From assembly GCF_009755275.1 (NCBI RefSeq), contig NZ_WQLA01000004.1:310001-374000 (forward strand): a DNA stretch of 64,000 bases. The letters run 5' to 3'. Positions 8,502 through 18,967 of this stretch are shown piece by piece. The position numbers and the translations under genes are program-made. Numbering within the stretch: the first letter of the stretch is position 1; every line of letters starts with the position of its first letter. This stretch comes from Mucilaginibacter aquatilis. GTDB taxonomy: Bacteria; Bacteroidota; Bacteroidia; Sphingobacteriales; Sphingobacteriaceae. The notes under the pieces were generated by a model. That model worked only from the letters and a program-made list of their open reading frames with translations. It was not told the DNA's origin and ran no database searches.

Positions 8502-9323
8502 ATGATTAAAACCATCAACGGACATATGAAAAGAAGATTTTGGCTGGCTGCAGCGCTTTTGTTTATATTAACATTTGCTATTATAAGTTCGCGCTCGGCT
8601 ACGGTTAAGAAAGCCGCGGTTGCAACTAAGAAAGAAGCACGTGAAGAACCAAAAGCTACGTCTGCTTTCGCCAGTTATGTGGAGGATATTTTTCAAAATG
8701 CTGGTTTAAAAACAAGCGGTTTGGATTATAGCGTTTTTCAAAAAGCTATAACCGGCTACTACAACTTAAAGCAAAATAAAGCCTTGCCGCAATCAAGCAG
8801 CATAATCACTGTTATTGATTTTAATAAAGCAAGTACCGAAAAGCGGATGTGGATTGTAGACCTCGCAACAAAACAGTTATTGCTTAACACATGGGTAGCC
8901 CATGGCCAGGGCAGCGGCGAGTTAATGGCTACTGAGTTTTCAAACAAGTCAGACTCACATCAAAGCAGTTTAGGTTTTTACGTTACCGATAATGTTTATT
9001 ACGGCAAACATGGCCGCTCGCTTAAACTCGACGGAATGGATGCGGGCTTTAACAGCAATGCCAGAGCAAGAGCCGTTGTATTACACGCTGCTGATTATGT
9101 TTGCGAAAACACCATCAAATCATTAGGAAGACTAGGACGTAGTTTCGGCTGTCCTGCAGTATCACCCGAAGTATCAAATAAAATAATTGATTTGATCAAA
9201 GGTAAAAATATGCTTTATGTGAATGCCAATGTTAATGGCTATACTTCAAAGTACCTTAATGAAGGTTTTATAGCCAATTTTGCCGCTCCTGCTGATAGTG
9301 CTATCAGTATAACGCAAAACTAA
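8502..9323 (+). CDS. Murein L,D-transpeptidase catalytic domain protein (YkuD_2 type)
   Basis: Envelope protein with an L,D-transpeptidase-like fold, expected to act on peptidoglycan stem peptides. An N-terminal signal or anchor helix (MKRRFWLAAALLFILTFAIISS) places it outside the cytoplasm. The core (from about residue 90) contains FYVTDNVYYGKHGRSLKLDG, then His195 in VLHAADY and the catalytic Cys217 in SFGCPAVSP, matching the family pattern of a His followed by S-x-GCPA. The start at 8502 is chosen; ATG at 8526 immediately before KRRFW is equally plausible, and an upstream in-frame TTG at 8481 is less likely. It is followed by a terminator and stands alone. Confidence 0.9.
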   Translation: MIKTINGHMKRRFWLAAALLFILTFAIISSRSATVKKAAVATKKEAREEPKATSAFASYVEDIFQNAGLKTSGLDYSVFQKAITGYYNLKQNKALPQSSSIITVIDFNKASTEKRMWIVDLATKQLLLNTWVAHGQGSGELMATEFSNKSDSHQSSLGFYVTDNVYYGKHGRSLKLDGMDAGFNSNARARAVVLHAADYVCENTIKSLGRLGRSFGCPAVSPEVSNKIIDLIKGKNMLYVNANVNGYTSKYLNEGFIANFAAPADSAISITQN

Positions 9324-9348
9324 GTGCAATTTCTATTTAAGACATAAC

Positions 9349-9376
9349 AGCCCTTCTATTTAAGAAGGGCTTTTTG
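9349..9376 (+). terminator. Rho-independent terminator
   Basis: AGCCCTTCT/AGAAGGGCT stem with a 5-base loop followed by TTTTTG. It ends the L,D-transpeptidase transcript. The rest of the gap up to 9613 holds only a spaced 9-base inverted repeat, TTCGGTAAT at 9460-9468 and ATTACCGAA at 9519-9527. Confidence 0.85.
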
Positions 9377-9613
9377 CGTTTACGGTATTATATAAATTTA
9401 CAGTATCAGTAGTTTGCACGACCCGCTCTATTAAAATTCCGTGATGATAATTGTTGAACTTCGGTAATCTTCACCTGTTGCTCATTACTTGCAGCCTTAT
9501 AATCTCTTGATTAATAATATTACCGAAATCCAAAAGGCCATTTTGTTGTTTACGCTATTGCAAACCTTATAAATACTTTCTACATTCAACCATAATCTAC
9601 ATCTACCTCACAT

Positions 9614-12600
9614 ATGAACCTTCCTTCTCAATCATCACCATTTAACAAAAAACTGTTATTTGTTGGTCTATTAGTATTAGCCGTTATCATTTCGCTGGTT
9701 GTTTTTTTTACGCGCAAGCATAAAAACAAGGTCGATCCGGCTTTTAGCAAGTATATCGAATCGTACACGGCCGGAGTTATATCACGGCAAAGTGCAATTC
9801 GCATTAAGCTGGCCGGGCAGGTGCAAACCAGTCACGCCAAAAACGAGCCGCTTAAAGATGGCATTTTTGAATTTTCGCCATCGGTAAAGGGTAAGGCTTA
9901 CTGGGTTGACGCCCAAACTATAGAGTTTAAACCTGATGAGGAAATGAAACCCGATCAGGATTATGAGGTTGAGTTTGCCTTAGATGAGGTAGCAGAAGTT
10001 GACGATAACTTAGACGAGTTTAAGTTCGGCTTTGAAACTATCAAGCCCGATTTTACAGTGAATTTTGATGGTCTGCAAACTGCCACCAACACATCGCTTA
10101 ACAAAATGAAGTTTACAGGCAATGTGCAAACTGCCGATGTGGAAGAACCGGCTAAGGTAGAAAAGATTATTTCAACGCAATATCCAACAGCCACCCAAAT
10201 AGTCTGGAACCATAATGAGGCTACACGTACGCATACGTTTACTATTAATAACATACAACGCCCGGCAACAGGTAAAAGTCCGGCCCAACTTGAAATTAGA
10301 TACGATGGCAGCCCTATTAACATTGATAATCAAAAAGCTGTTAATGTAGATATCCCGGCAATCGGCGTATTCAAGGTACTGGATATAAAAGCCATTCAGG
10401 ACCAGGAAGAATATGTCCTTATTCAAACTTCAAACCCCATTATGATTGGGCAAGAACTGAATGGACTTGCAGGTTTAAGCAACGTACCCGATCCGGCTTA
10501 TACTATTGATGGCAGCACCATAAAAATTTATGCAAATAACCGCCTTGACGGTAACTACACCGCTTTTGCTAACGAGGGTATTGAAGACATTACTCATAAA
10601 AAAATAACCCGCGCATTTACTGCCAACGTATTTTTTGAAAATCGTTTACCATCAGTAACCATACCTGGCAAAGGCGTTATCCTGCCCGATTCGGGTAAGC
10701 TAATGATGCCCTTTGAGGCCATTAACCTGAGTGCCGTTGATGTAAGCATTATAAAAATTTACGAAAACAACGTACCGCAATATTTTCAAAATAATGATTT
10801 TAACGGTCAGAATCAGTTACGCCAGGTAGGCAAACCGGTGCTGCAAAAAACCATTAGGTTAGATAACGATAAAGGCCTCAACCTGAATAAAAAGAACCGC
10901 TTTATGCTGGATGTTGACCACCTGATGCGTACAGAGCCGGGCGCCATTTATCGGGTAATTATTGGTTTTAGGCAGGAGTATTCGCTATTTAACTGTAAAG
11001 CCGGAAAGGCCGCCGCCAAGGGAAACGATGAAGAAGGCGGGTACGAAGGCGAAGAGGAATACAGCGACAATGGATCGGGTATTGACGAGGATGATGAGTT
11101 CTGGACACGTTACGATAGCTATTACCCAAGTGGCTACCGTTGGGATGAGCGTGAGGATGCCTGCAGCATGTCTTACTATACTAAAGATCGCTGGGCAACA
11201 CGTAATATCATCGCCTCTAACATTGGCTTAATTGCCAAACGCGGTGCTGATAACAGCATGGTAGTGGCCGTTACCAACATTATGGATGCACAGCCCATGA
11301 GTGGAGTAACGCTCGAACTGCTCGATTACCAAAAGCAGGTAATTGCAACCGGAAAATCTGACGGTGATGGTATGGCAACTATTGCCATGAAGCGCAAAGC
11401 TTACCTTTTGGTAGCCAAAAACGGAGACGAACGCGGGTATCTTAAATTGGATGATGCAAGCTCACTCCCACTTACCCGCTTTAAGGTTGGCGGCGAGCAG
11501 GTACAAAAAGGCTTGAAAGGTTTCATTTATGGGGAACGTGGCGTTTGGCGTCCGGGGGATTCCATTTTTGTATCATTCATTTTGGAAGACAAACAAAAAA
11601 CTTTACCTAAAGACCATCCTGTTGAGTTTGAATTTTACAACCCTAAAGGTCAGCTTTACAGCCGCATTACCCGCACCAAGGCTATGGATGGTTTCTATAG
11701 TTTTCATACAGCAACCACAACCAGTGCCCCTACCGGTAATTGGATAGCCAAGGTGAAAGTAGGCGGCGCAGTGTTCGAAAAAAATATCAAGGTTGAAACC
11801 ATTATGCCTAACAGGTTAAAGCTTAACCTGTCGTTCGGCAATCAGCAAGCCTTAACCAAAGGAAGCGCTACCGGTGGTAATTTAAATGCCCGTTGGTTAT
11901 TTGGTGGTATTGCCCAAAACCTTAAAGCTAAAGTGGATGCATTTGTATCGGCACAAAAAACAAGCTTTAAAAAATTGGTAGATTATGAGTTTGACGACCC
12001 TACCCTAGCCTTTAATACCCAAACGCAAACCGTGTTTGATGGCCGTTTAGATGCTGAAGGTAATGCGCCTATTAACGCTGACATCAATGTTGAGAACCAG
12101 GCACCTGGACAATTAAGGGCAAACTTTTTGGTTAAAGTGTTTGAGCCGGGCGGCAATTTCAGCATACAACAGGTTACCATGCCTTACAATGTTTACAGTG
12201 GCTACGTGGGTATTAAAACACCTGAGGGTAGCGCTATGACCGGCATGCTCGAAACTGATAAAGATCAAACCATTGATATTGTTGACGTAAATGCCAACGG
12301 TTTGTTATTGCCAGGCACCCGTAATGTTGATGTTGAACTTTACAAAATACAATGGCGCTGGTGGTGGGATGAAACAGGCGACGAGCTAAGCAACTTCACC
12401 CAAGACCAATACAATAAGTTAGTACTGAGCGAGCCTGTTACTTTAAGCAGCGGACGGGGTAAATTTAAGTTCAAAATCAATAAAGAAAATTGGGGCCGCT
12501 ACCTCATACGGGTAAAAGATAATCAAACCGGGCACTCTACCGGCAAAGTGGTGTATGTTGACTGGCCAAATTGGTCAGAACGCCTGCAGCAGGAAAACTC

Positions 12601-15223
12601 AACCGAGGCAGCGATGCTATCATTTACATCAGATAAGCAAAGCTACAAAGTTGGCGAAGAAGCAACACTTACCATACCAACAGGTGCAGGCGGTCGCGGA
12701 CTGATCAGTATAGAAAACGGAAGCAAAGTTTTAAAAACAGCGTGGATAAATACCGAAAAAGGCCAAACCCGTTATAAATTCAAAATTGAGCCGGGCATGG
12801 CGCCAAACATTTTTGCTACGGTTACACTGTTGCAAAAGCATGCCCAAACACTTAATGATTTGCCTATACGCATGTACGGCTCCATTGGTTTGGATATTGA
12901 AGACCCGGAAACTATATTGAAACCGGTAATATCAATGCCCGATAAAATAAGACCCGAAACCAAATCATCAATGACCGTGTCAGAAACATCAGGCAAGGAA
13001 ATGACTTACACCATTGCCTTGGTTGATGAAGGTTTGCTTGACTTAACCAATTTTAAAACTCCTAACCCACACAGCGCATTTTACGCCCGCGAAGGCCTGG
13101 GTGTTAAAACCTGGGATTTGTTTGACTACGTAATTGGCGCCTTTGGCGGCGGACTAGAGCGCATACTAAGCATCGGTGGTGACGGCAGCGGCGTTGGTAA
13201 CGGTAAAAATGTATCGGTTAACCGATTTAAACCAGTGGTTAAATTTATGGGACCGTTCCATTTGGGTAAAGGCGAGAAGCAAACCAAGCAATTTACACTG
13301 CCGCAGTATATCGGTTCCGTTAGGGCCATGGTAATTGCCGGTCACGACGGCAGCTACGGCTTTGCTGAAAAACCGGTAGCTGTTAAAAAACCTTTGATGA
13401 TTTTGGCTACGTTACCACGAGTACTAGGTCCATCAGAGCAGGTGCAATTGCCGGTTACAGTGTTTGCCATGGAGAACAACATCAAAACGGTGACCGTTAA
13501 AGTACAGTCGAACGCGTTTAGCAACCCGGCAAGCAGTTACAGCAAAACAGTGACGTTTACCAAAACCGGAGATCAGCTGGTATCGTTTGATTTGAACGTG
13601 AAGGACTTTGTGGGAGTAGGCAAAGTGCACATCACTGCGCAAAGCGGAAGTGAAAGCACCGCATTTGATGTACAATTAAACGTACGTAACCCTAACCCTC
13701 CTATCACAAATGTAATTGAAAAAGAACTGGCGCCGGGCGAAGTTTGGAACGCCTCATACGCCGCCATTGGCATGGGTGGTACCAACAAGGCAACGCTGGA
13801 GGTATCAGCCATACCGGCACTTAACTTATCAAAACGTTTAACGTACCTGATACAATATCCGCATGGCTGTGTGGAGCAAACCACCTCATCGGTATTCCCA
13901 CAGTTATATTTGAGTATGCTAATGGATATGACCGCGCAGCAAAAGGCACAGGCCGAACGCAATATTAAAGCAGGCATTGCCCGGCTGAACGGCTTCCAGG
14001 TTCAAAGCGGTGGTTTGAGTTACTGGCCTGATGGTGGCGAACCTGATGATTGGGGAACGAACTACGCCGGTCACTTTATGTTGGCTGCACAGGCCAAAGG
14101 CTACGCCCTTCCGGTCGGTTTCTTAGAGCAGTGGAAAAAGTTCCAGAAACGACGTGCCCAAAACTGGGTGCCTGATACTAGGGAGGCCTATTACTATTCA
14201 GGTCTAATACAGGCTTACCGTTTATACCTGTTGGCTTTGGCTGGCGCTCCTGAGCTGGGTGCGATGAACAGGCTGAAAGAAATTAAGTATTTAAGTCCTG
14301 AAGCAAAGTGGCGTCTGGCCGCAGCTTATAAACTCGCCGGGCAGCCCGAAGTTGGCTTGCGGATGATTGCAGGCTTACCTACCCAGGTTAAACCGTATCG
14401 ACAAATGGCATACACTTACGGTTCTGACGTGCGCGACGAAGCAATGATCTTAGAAACACTTACGCTGTTGGGCCAGCGTAAACAGGCAGCACAGGTGGTT
14501 TATAATGTGGCTGCAAAACTATCGCAAGATACCTGGTACAGCACTCAAACCACGGCTTACTCACTATTGGCAATTGCTCAATACTGCGGGCAAAACAAAA
14601 ATGGAAACAAACTACAATTTGATGTACAGGCCGGAAGCGTGAAAAGCAATGTAAATGCCGATAATTATATGTGGCAAACCAATATTGCGGCAAACGGAGG
14701 CCGGGCTCTCATCAAAAACCGAGGCAAAGGCCGTTTGTACATTCGCCTTATACAGCAAGGTCAGCCCGCATTGGGCCAGGAGTTGCCATCGAATATCAAC
14801 CCCGACATTTTGCAGATGCAGGTGAAATATTACACCCTTTCCGGGTCACCTGTAGACCCTGCTTCGCTTAATCAAGGGACCGATTTTGTGGCACAGGTGA
14901 TACTTAAAAACCCTGGGCAACGCGGTAACTATGCTAATATGGCCCTGACGCAAATATTCCCGTCGGGCTGGGAAATATTGAATACCCGCATGATGAATAA
15001 TGATGAAGCATTTAAATCGTCACCTTCCGATTACCGCGACATTCGTGATGACAGGGTGAACACCTACTTTAGCATTGCCCCGCATCAGGAGGTGACGTAT
15101 TACGTAATGCTCAATGCATCGTATACTGGCAGGTACTACCTGCCGGCCACTTATTGCGAGGCTATGTATGATACATCAATTAATGCTTTGGAAAAAGGCA
15201 TGTGGGTTGAAGTGGTGAAGTAA
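9614..15223 (+). CDS. Bacterial alpha-2-macroglobulin (YfhM-like, large form)
   Basis: A 1869-residue periplasmic protease trap. Instead of a lipobox, the N-terminus (about 13-33, LLFVGLLVLAVIISLVVFF) is an uncleaved-type membrane anchor. Tandem macroglobulin (beta-sandwich) domains fill the first two thirds, including the FIYGERGVWRPGDSI motif common to the family. The thioester domain contains YPHGCVEQT, with Cys1419 and Gln1422 able to form the internal thioester that captures proteases. An acidic insert near residues 470-500 (GYEGEEEYSDNG) is probably a surface loop. In E. coli yfhM is followed by pbpC, and the same gene order occurs here, fitting a role in protecting a damaged envelope. 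A strong hairpin separates the two genes. Confidence 0.96.
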   Translation: MNLPSQSSPFNKKLLFVGLLVLAVIISLVVFFTRKHKNKVDPAFSKYIESYTAGVISRQSAIRIKLAGQVQTSHAKNEPLKDGIFEFSPSVKGKAYWVDAQTIEFKPDEEMKPDQDYEVEFALDEVAEVDDNLDEFKFGFETIKPDFTVNFDGLQTATNTSLNKMKFTGNVQTADVEEPAKVEKIISTQYPTATQIVWNHNEATRTHTFTINNIQRPATGKSPAQLEIRYDGSPINIDNQKAVNVDIPAIGVFKVLDIKAIQDQEEYVLIQTSNPIMIGQELNGLAGLSNVPDPAYTIDGSTIKIYANNRLDGNYTAFANEGIEDITHKKITRAFTANVFFENRLPSVTIPGKGVILPDSGKLMMPFEAINLSAVDVSIIKIYENNVPQYFQNNDFNGQNQLRQVGKPVLQKTIRLDNDKGLNLNKKNRFMLDVDHLMRTEPGAIYRVIIGFRQEYSLFNCKAGKAAAKGNDEEGGYEGEEEYSDNGSGIDEDDEFWTRYDSYYPSGYRWDEREDACSMSYYTKDRWATRNIIASNIGLIAKRGADNSMVVAVTNIMDAQPMSGVTLELLDYQKQVIATGKSDGDGMATIAMKRKAYLLVAKNGDERGYLKLDDASSLPLTRFKVGGEQVQKGLKGFIYGERGVWRPGDSIFVSFILEDKQKTLPKDHPVEFEFYNPKGQLYSRITRTKAMDGFYSFHTATTTSAPTGNWIAKVKVGGAVFEKNIKVETIMPNRLKLNLSFGNQQALTKGSATGGNLNARWLFGGIAQNLKAKVDAFVSAQKTSFKKLVDYEFDDPTLAFNTQTQTVFDGRLDAEGNAPINADINVENQAPGQLRANFLVKVFEPGGNFSIQQVTMPYNVYSGYVGIKTPEGSAMTGMLETDKDQTIDIVDVNANGLLLPGTRNVDVELYKIQWRWWWDETGDELSNFTQDQYNKLVLSEPVTLSSGRGKFKFKINKENWGRYLIRVKDNQTGHSTGKVVYVDWPNWSERLQQENSTEAAMLSFTSDKQSYKVGEEATLTIPTGAGGRGLISIENGSKVLKTAWINTEKGQTRYKFKIEPGMAPNIFATVTLLQKHAQTLNDLPIRMYGSIGLDIEDPETILKPVISMPDKIRPETKSSMTVSETSGKEMTYTIALVDEGLLDLTNFKTPNPHSAFYAREGLGVKTWDLFDYVIGAFGGGLERILSIGGDGSGVGNGKNVSVNRFKPVVKFMGPFHLGKGEKQTKQFTLPQYIGSVRAMVIAGHDGSYGFAEKPVAVKKPLMILATLPRVLGPSEQVQLPVTVFAMENNIKTVTVKVQSNAFSNPASSYSKTVTFTKTGDQLVSFDLNVKDFVGVGKVHITAQSGSESTAFDVQLNVRNPNPPITNVIEKELAPGEVWNASYAAIGMGGTNKATLEVSAIPALNLSKRLTYLIQYPHGCVEQTTSSVFPQLYLSMLMDMTAQQKAQAERNIKAGIARLNGFQVQSGGLSYWPDGGEPDDWGTNYAGHFMLAAQAKGYALPVGFLEQWKKFQKRRAQNWVPDTREAYYYSGLIQAYRLYLLALAGAPELGAMNRLKEIKYLSPEAKWRLAAAYKLAGQPEVGLRMIAGLPTQVKPYRQMAYTYGSDVRDEAMILETLTLLGQRKQAAQVVYNVAAKLSQDTWYSTQTTAYSLLAIAQYCGQNKNGNKLQFDVQAGSVKSNVNADNYMWQTNIAANGGRALIKNRGKGRLYIRLIQQGQPALGQELPSNINPDILQMQVKYYTLSGSPVDPASLNQGTDFVAQVILKNPGQRGNYANMALTQIFPSGWEILNTRMMNNDEAFKSSPSDYRDIRDDRVNTYFSIAPHQEVTYYVMLNASYTGRYYLPATYCEAMYDTSINALEKGMWVEVVK

Positions 15224-15253
15224 ATTGAGAAATACTAAAACTACTAAATTAAC

Positions 15254-15298
15254 AAAACAGAGCATGCAAGTGGTAATTCCACTTGCATGCTCTGTTTT
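15254..15298. terminator. Perfect 20-bp hairpin between A2M and pbpC
   Basis: Left arm 15254-15273 (AAAACAGAGCATGCAAGTGG) pairs without mismatch with 15279-15298 across a TAATT loop, and the right arm ends in TGTTTT. The A/T tails make it a potential bidirectional intrinsic terminator. It suggests that pbpC (start 15362) has its own promoter or is expressed by read-through. Confidence 0.8.
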
Positions 15299-15361
15299 AA
15301 CATTAACTTTTACAACTCGTCATTTAAAAAGAGTGGTTGATTTTAAAGATGACGTTCAATA

Positions 15362-17752
15362 ATGATTCAAAAGCTCGTTCAAAAGTTCAAACGCCCTAAA
15401 GTGTACATCCCAACGGCTATAATTATAGTCGCATTTGTTGCTTTTTGGTTTTGCTTGCCCAAACCGCTGTTTAAAAGCCCTACCTCTTACGTTATTGACG
15501 ATGAAAACGGAACACTTTTAGGCGCGGCTATAGCGGCCGATGGGCAATGGCGTTTTCCGTACGATAATGCGGTGCCCGAAAAGTTTAAACAATGTATCAT
15601 CGCTTTTGAAGACAAGCGCTTCATGAGCCATCCCGGTGTTGATGCACTGGCATTTGGACGAGCCATCAGGCAAAATATCAGGGCGGGGCGGGTAAATAGC
15701 GGCGGCAGTACCATAACTATGCAGGTAATAAGACTTGCCACCCAACATAAACGCAACGTGTGGAATAAGTTATTAGAAATGCTTATGGCTTTGCGTTTAA
15801 CTCTAACCTACAGCAAAAATGAAGTATTGGCGCTTTACGCCAGCAACGCTCCTTTTGGTGGAAACGTAATAGGGCTAAATGCAGCATCGTGGCGATATTT
15901 TGGCCGGAGCCCTGATAAACTTTCTTGGGGCGAAATGGCTGCAATGGCAGTACTTCCTAACTCGCCATCTTTAGTGCACCCCGGCAAAAACCGGCAAACG
16001 TTACTTAAAAAGCGAAACCTGCTGTTAGATAAGCTTTGCTCCCAAAAAGTAATAGATAAAAGCACGGCCGAGCTATCTAAACTCGAGCCTATGCCCGATA
16101 AACCCTTACCTCTCCCGCAACAAGCTCCTCACCTGTTGGAACGTTTCAAAGCCGAACATCGGCACAAAGGTGAAACCGGCACACGTATTAAAACAACGGT
16201 AAAAGCGGAATTACAACAGCAGGTAGCGGAAATACTGGAACGGCATCACCGCGTATTAAAAGCCAATCAAATTAACAACATTGCGGCTGTGGTTTTAGAC
16301 GTAGAGACCGGCGCTGCTTTGGCTTACGCAGGTAACATCTTCCACCCTGAGGATGCAGCTTTGGAGAGCAGTGTAGATGTTGTGAATGCACCACGCAGCC
16401 CGGGCAGCACGTTGAAGCCGCTGTTATATGCATCAATGCTGCATGATGGTTTTATACTACCTAATACGCTAGTACCTGATATTCCTACGCAAATTGCCGG
16501 TTATCACCCAGAAAATTTCGACCTGGGTTATGATGGAGCCGTACCGGCATCACGCGCACTGGCGCGTTCACTTAATGTACCCGCCGTAAAAATGCTGCAA
16601 AAGTATAAGTACGAACGCTTTTATGAAGTGCTCAAAAAAACGGGCATTACCACCCTCAACCAACCGCCAGATCATTACGGGTTATCGCTAATATTGGGTG
16701 GCTCAGAAAATACACTTTGGGAACTAACCGGGGCCTACGCCAGTATGGCAAGGGCGCTTAACCACTACAACCAAACCAATCATTATACGCAAGCTGATTA
16801 CCACGCACCAACTTATCAAAAACCAAATGCAGTACCTAAGCCGGACGAAAAAAACGGATTGCTTGATGCAGCTTCTATTTTCTACACGTTTCAGGCTATG
16901 GAAGAAGTAATGCGCCCCGGCGAGGAAATGCTATGGCAGCAATTTACCTCAACGCAACGCGTGGCTTGGAAAACAGGAACCAGTTTTGGATTCAGAGATG
17001 GCTGGGCAATTGGTGTAACGCCTAAATATGTGGTTGGCGTTTGGGTAGGAAATACTACCGGCGAGGGCAGACCAAACCTTACCGGTATAAATACCGCGGC
17101 ACCGGTACTGTTTGATATTTTTAGACTACTACCTGTTACCCACAATTGGTTCAAGGAGCCCGACCATAGCATGGTTAAAATTGCGGTTTGTAGCGAGAGC
17201 GGCTTCCGTGCCGGTGAAAACTGCAGTCACCCTCAGGACACCTGGGTACCCGCCGGAGGACTTAAAACACCAGTTTGCCCTTACCACCGTTTGGTACATT
17301 TAGATGCAACCGCCAATTGGCAGGTAACGGCTGATTGCGAATCGCCCGATCGAATGGTACATGCCAAATGGTTTGTGCTTCCACCTTCAATGGAATACTA
17401 TTATAAAGCCCGCAATTACCAATATAAGCCGCTACCACCCTTCAGGGATGGTTGCGCCGTTTCAGAAAAAATCAATCCAATGGAGGTGATTTATCCTAAG
17501 GATGATGCAAAGATTTATATACCTATTGAAGCAGACGGCACCCGTGGCCGAATGGTTTGCAACGCGGCCCATAGCCGGCCGCGAGCAAAAATATTCTGGC
17601 ATTTAGACGATCACTACCTTGGCCAAACACAGGACATGCACCAGATGGCTGTTCAGGCGGCTGCCGGCAAACACTTATTAACCTTAGTAGATAGTGATGG
17701 TAACACGGTGATAGTAAAATTTACGGTGTTAGATAAAGAGAAAAAAGAATAG
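15362..17752 (+). CDS. pbpC: Penicillin-binding protein 1C (bifunctional class A PBP)
   Basis: Inner-membrane peptidoglycan synthase of 796 residues. After a membrane helix (about 18-34) comes the GT51 glycosyltransferase domain with the catalytic EDKRFMSHPGVD motif, GGSTITMQ and the YASNAPFGGNVIGL region. The transpeptidase domain has the SPGSTLKP motif (Ser-x-x-Lys), SLN in ARSLNVPAV, and WKTGTSFG (KTG). The C-terminal region (about 690-790) is the BiPBP_C domain characteristic of PBP1C. It follows the alpha-2-macroglobulin gene, the conserved genomic partner, after a strong hairpin. All catalytic motifs are intact, so it should be active. Confidence 0.96.
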   Translation: MIQKLVQKFKRPKVYIPTAIIIVAFVAFWFCLPKPLFKSPTSYVIDDENGTLLGAAIAADGQWRFPYDNAVPEKFKQCIIAFEDKRFMSHPGVDALAFGRAIRQNIRAGRVNSGGSTITMQVIRLATQHKRNVWNKLLEMLMALRLTLTYSKNEVLALYASNAPFGGNVIGLNAASWRYFGRSPDKLSWGEMAAMAVLPNSPSLVHPGKNRQTLLKKRNLLLDKLCSQKVIDKSTAELSKLEPMPDKPLPLPQQAPHLLERFKAEHRHKGETGTRIKTTVKAELQQQVAEILERHHRVLKANQINNIAAVVLDVETGAALAYAGNIFHPEDAALESSVDVVNAPRSPGSTLKPLLYASMLHDGFILPNTLVPDIPTQIAGYHPENFDLGYDGAVPASRALARSLNVPAVKMLQKYKYERFYEVLKKTGITTLNQPPDHYGLSLILGGSENTLWELTGAYASMARALNHYNQTNHYTQADYHAPTYQKPNAVPKPDEKNGLLDAASIFYTFQAMEEVMRPGEEMLWQQFTSTQRVAWKTGTSFGFRDGWAIGVTPKYVVGVWVGNTTGEGRPNLTGINTAAPVLFDIFRLLPVTHNWFKEPDHSMVKIAVCSESGFRAGENCSHPQDTWVPAGGLKTPVCPYHRLVHLDATANWQVTADCESPDRMVHAKWFVLPPSMEYYYKARNYQYKPLPPFRDGCAVSEKINPMEVIYPKDDAKIYIPIEADGTRGRMVCNAAHSRPRAKIFWHLDDHYLGQTQDMHQMAVQAAAGKHLLTLVDSDGNTVIVKFTVLDKEKKE

Positions 17753-17839
17753 TCAGCAGCTAGTGTAAGCCTCGTAATCGTTTCACAGTTGTAAAATGGA
17801 CATGGAGTTGTTGTACAAGTTAATGGTGTTTTAATGTAT

Positions 17840-18967
17840 TTATTTAACAGGCACCACGCCATTCAAAAAAGTCAACACGGCATAACTTGACAACTGTCCA
17901 CCAGGACCATTTAAATGGTGATCAAAACCATGTGTTGCCCAAGGCAGCTTCAGCCAAAAATGACTGATGCCATTCTTTTGTAACTTATCATTCAGTCTGC
18001 GGCTATGCTCATAAGCAACCAAGGCATCGTTAGCGCCATGAATAGTAAGCGTAGGCACACTGCCTGAATCAATATATTCAATTGGCGAACTTGTTTTATA
18101 GTTTTTTGGTACTTGCGTGTATGTTCCACCCAAATAGTTTTCCATTACCCTACGCGAATCCATTACCAGCTTTGGCGCCGGTAAAGAGTAACCCCAAACC
18201 ATGTCTGCAGGTCCGTAAAAGTTTACGACGCCTTTAATACCCGTATTTTTCAAAGTATAAGCGGCAAGCAAAGCAATTTGTGCCCCTGCCGACCGGCCCA
18301 ATAAAACGAATTGAGAAGTGTCGATTTTTAATTCATCGGCATGACTGGTGAGATAAGTCAGCGCGGCGCGCACATCTTCAACGGGTGCAGGATTATGCCA
18401 CTTTGGAGCAAGCCTATAATTAATACTTGCCACCTGGTAACCTTTTGCAGCTAAAATAGTGTTTAATTCAGGTAACTGCTTACTGTCGCCACTACTCCAC
18501 GAACCACCATGCACTACGAGAATACATGGACGCTTAGCCGCTGTTTTAGCCGCATAATAGTCGAGCGTAAGATTTGTATCAGAATAGGTTACATAAGTTA
18601 AAACTTTGGGTGTTGATTGTGGATCACGCTTAAATAGCCGCAGTAACGAAAATGGTTTTTCATGGTTTAAATTTTTCAAATTCAATTCCCGCTGCATTTG
18701 ATTTGGCAGCTTTTGAGCAATTGTATATGCTTCAACTATTGGCAGCATTAACAAAGCCAATGCAAGCATGCCTACACAAGTACCCAAAGCGTTATATCTT
18801 GACTTGGTAAGCCAACCACTTGCTAAAATTATAAGTGTACCACCAATAAAAAGCAAACCGTACTCGCCCACCATCACCGCAAGAAGCCATAAATAATATG
18901 CGGGCGCTGTAAAAAGCGTTAATAATGAAATTAAAAGCAGAACAGACAATAAAACTAAACGCACCAT
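17840..18967 (-). CDS. Membrane-anchored alpha/beta hydrolase (esterase/lipase family)
   Basis: A 375-residue protein with about three N-terminal membrane helices (residues 1-85) followed by an alpha/beta-hydrolase domain. The oxyanion-hole motif HGGSWSSGD, nucleophile elbow GRSAGAQ (G-x-S-x-G), the Asp in GANDALVAYEHS and the His in WATHGFDHH give a complete Ser-Asp-His triad of the BD-FAE/HSL-like carboxylesterase type. It is convergent with pbpC and divergent from the acylase at 19077. Substrate unknown; short-chain acyl esters or acetylated sugars are possible. Confidence 0.88.
   Translation of the reverse strand: MVRLVLLSVLLLISLLTLFTAPAYYLWLLAVMVGEYGLLFIGGTLIILASGWLTKSRYNALGTCVGMLALALLMLPIVEAYTIAQKLPNQMQRELNLKNLNHEKPFSLLRLFKRDPQSTPKVLTYVTYSDTNLTLDYYAAKTAAKRPCILVVHGGSWSSGDSKQLPELNTILAAKGYQVASINYRLAPKWHNPAPVEDVRAALTYLTSHADELKIDTSQFVLLGRSAGAQIALLAAYTLKNTGIKGVVNFYGPADMVWGYSLPAPKLVMDSRRVMENYLGGTYTQVPKNYKTSSPIEYIDSGSVPTLTIHGANDALVAYEHSRRLNDKLQKNGISHFWLKLPWATHGFDHHLNGPGGQLSSYAVLTFLNGVVPVK

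Noticed and set aside
9460..9527. Operator or attachment site from the spaced inverted repeat TTCGGTAAT ... ATTACCGAA
   Set aside because: The arms are 9 bases and 50 bases apart with no further pairing; chance cannot be excluded and no integrase or regulator is adjacent.
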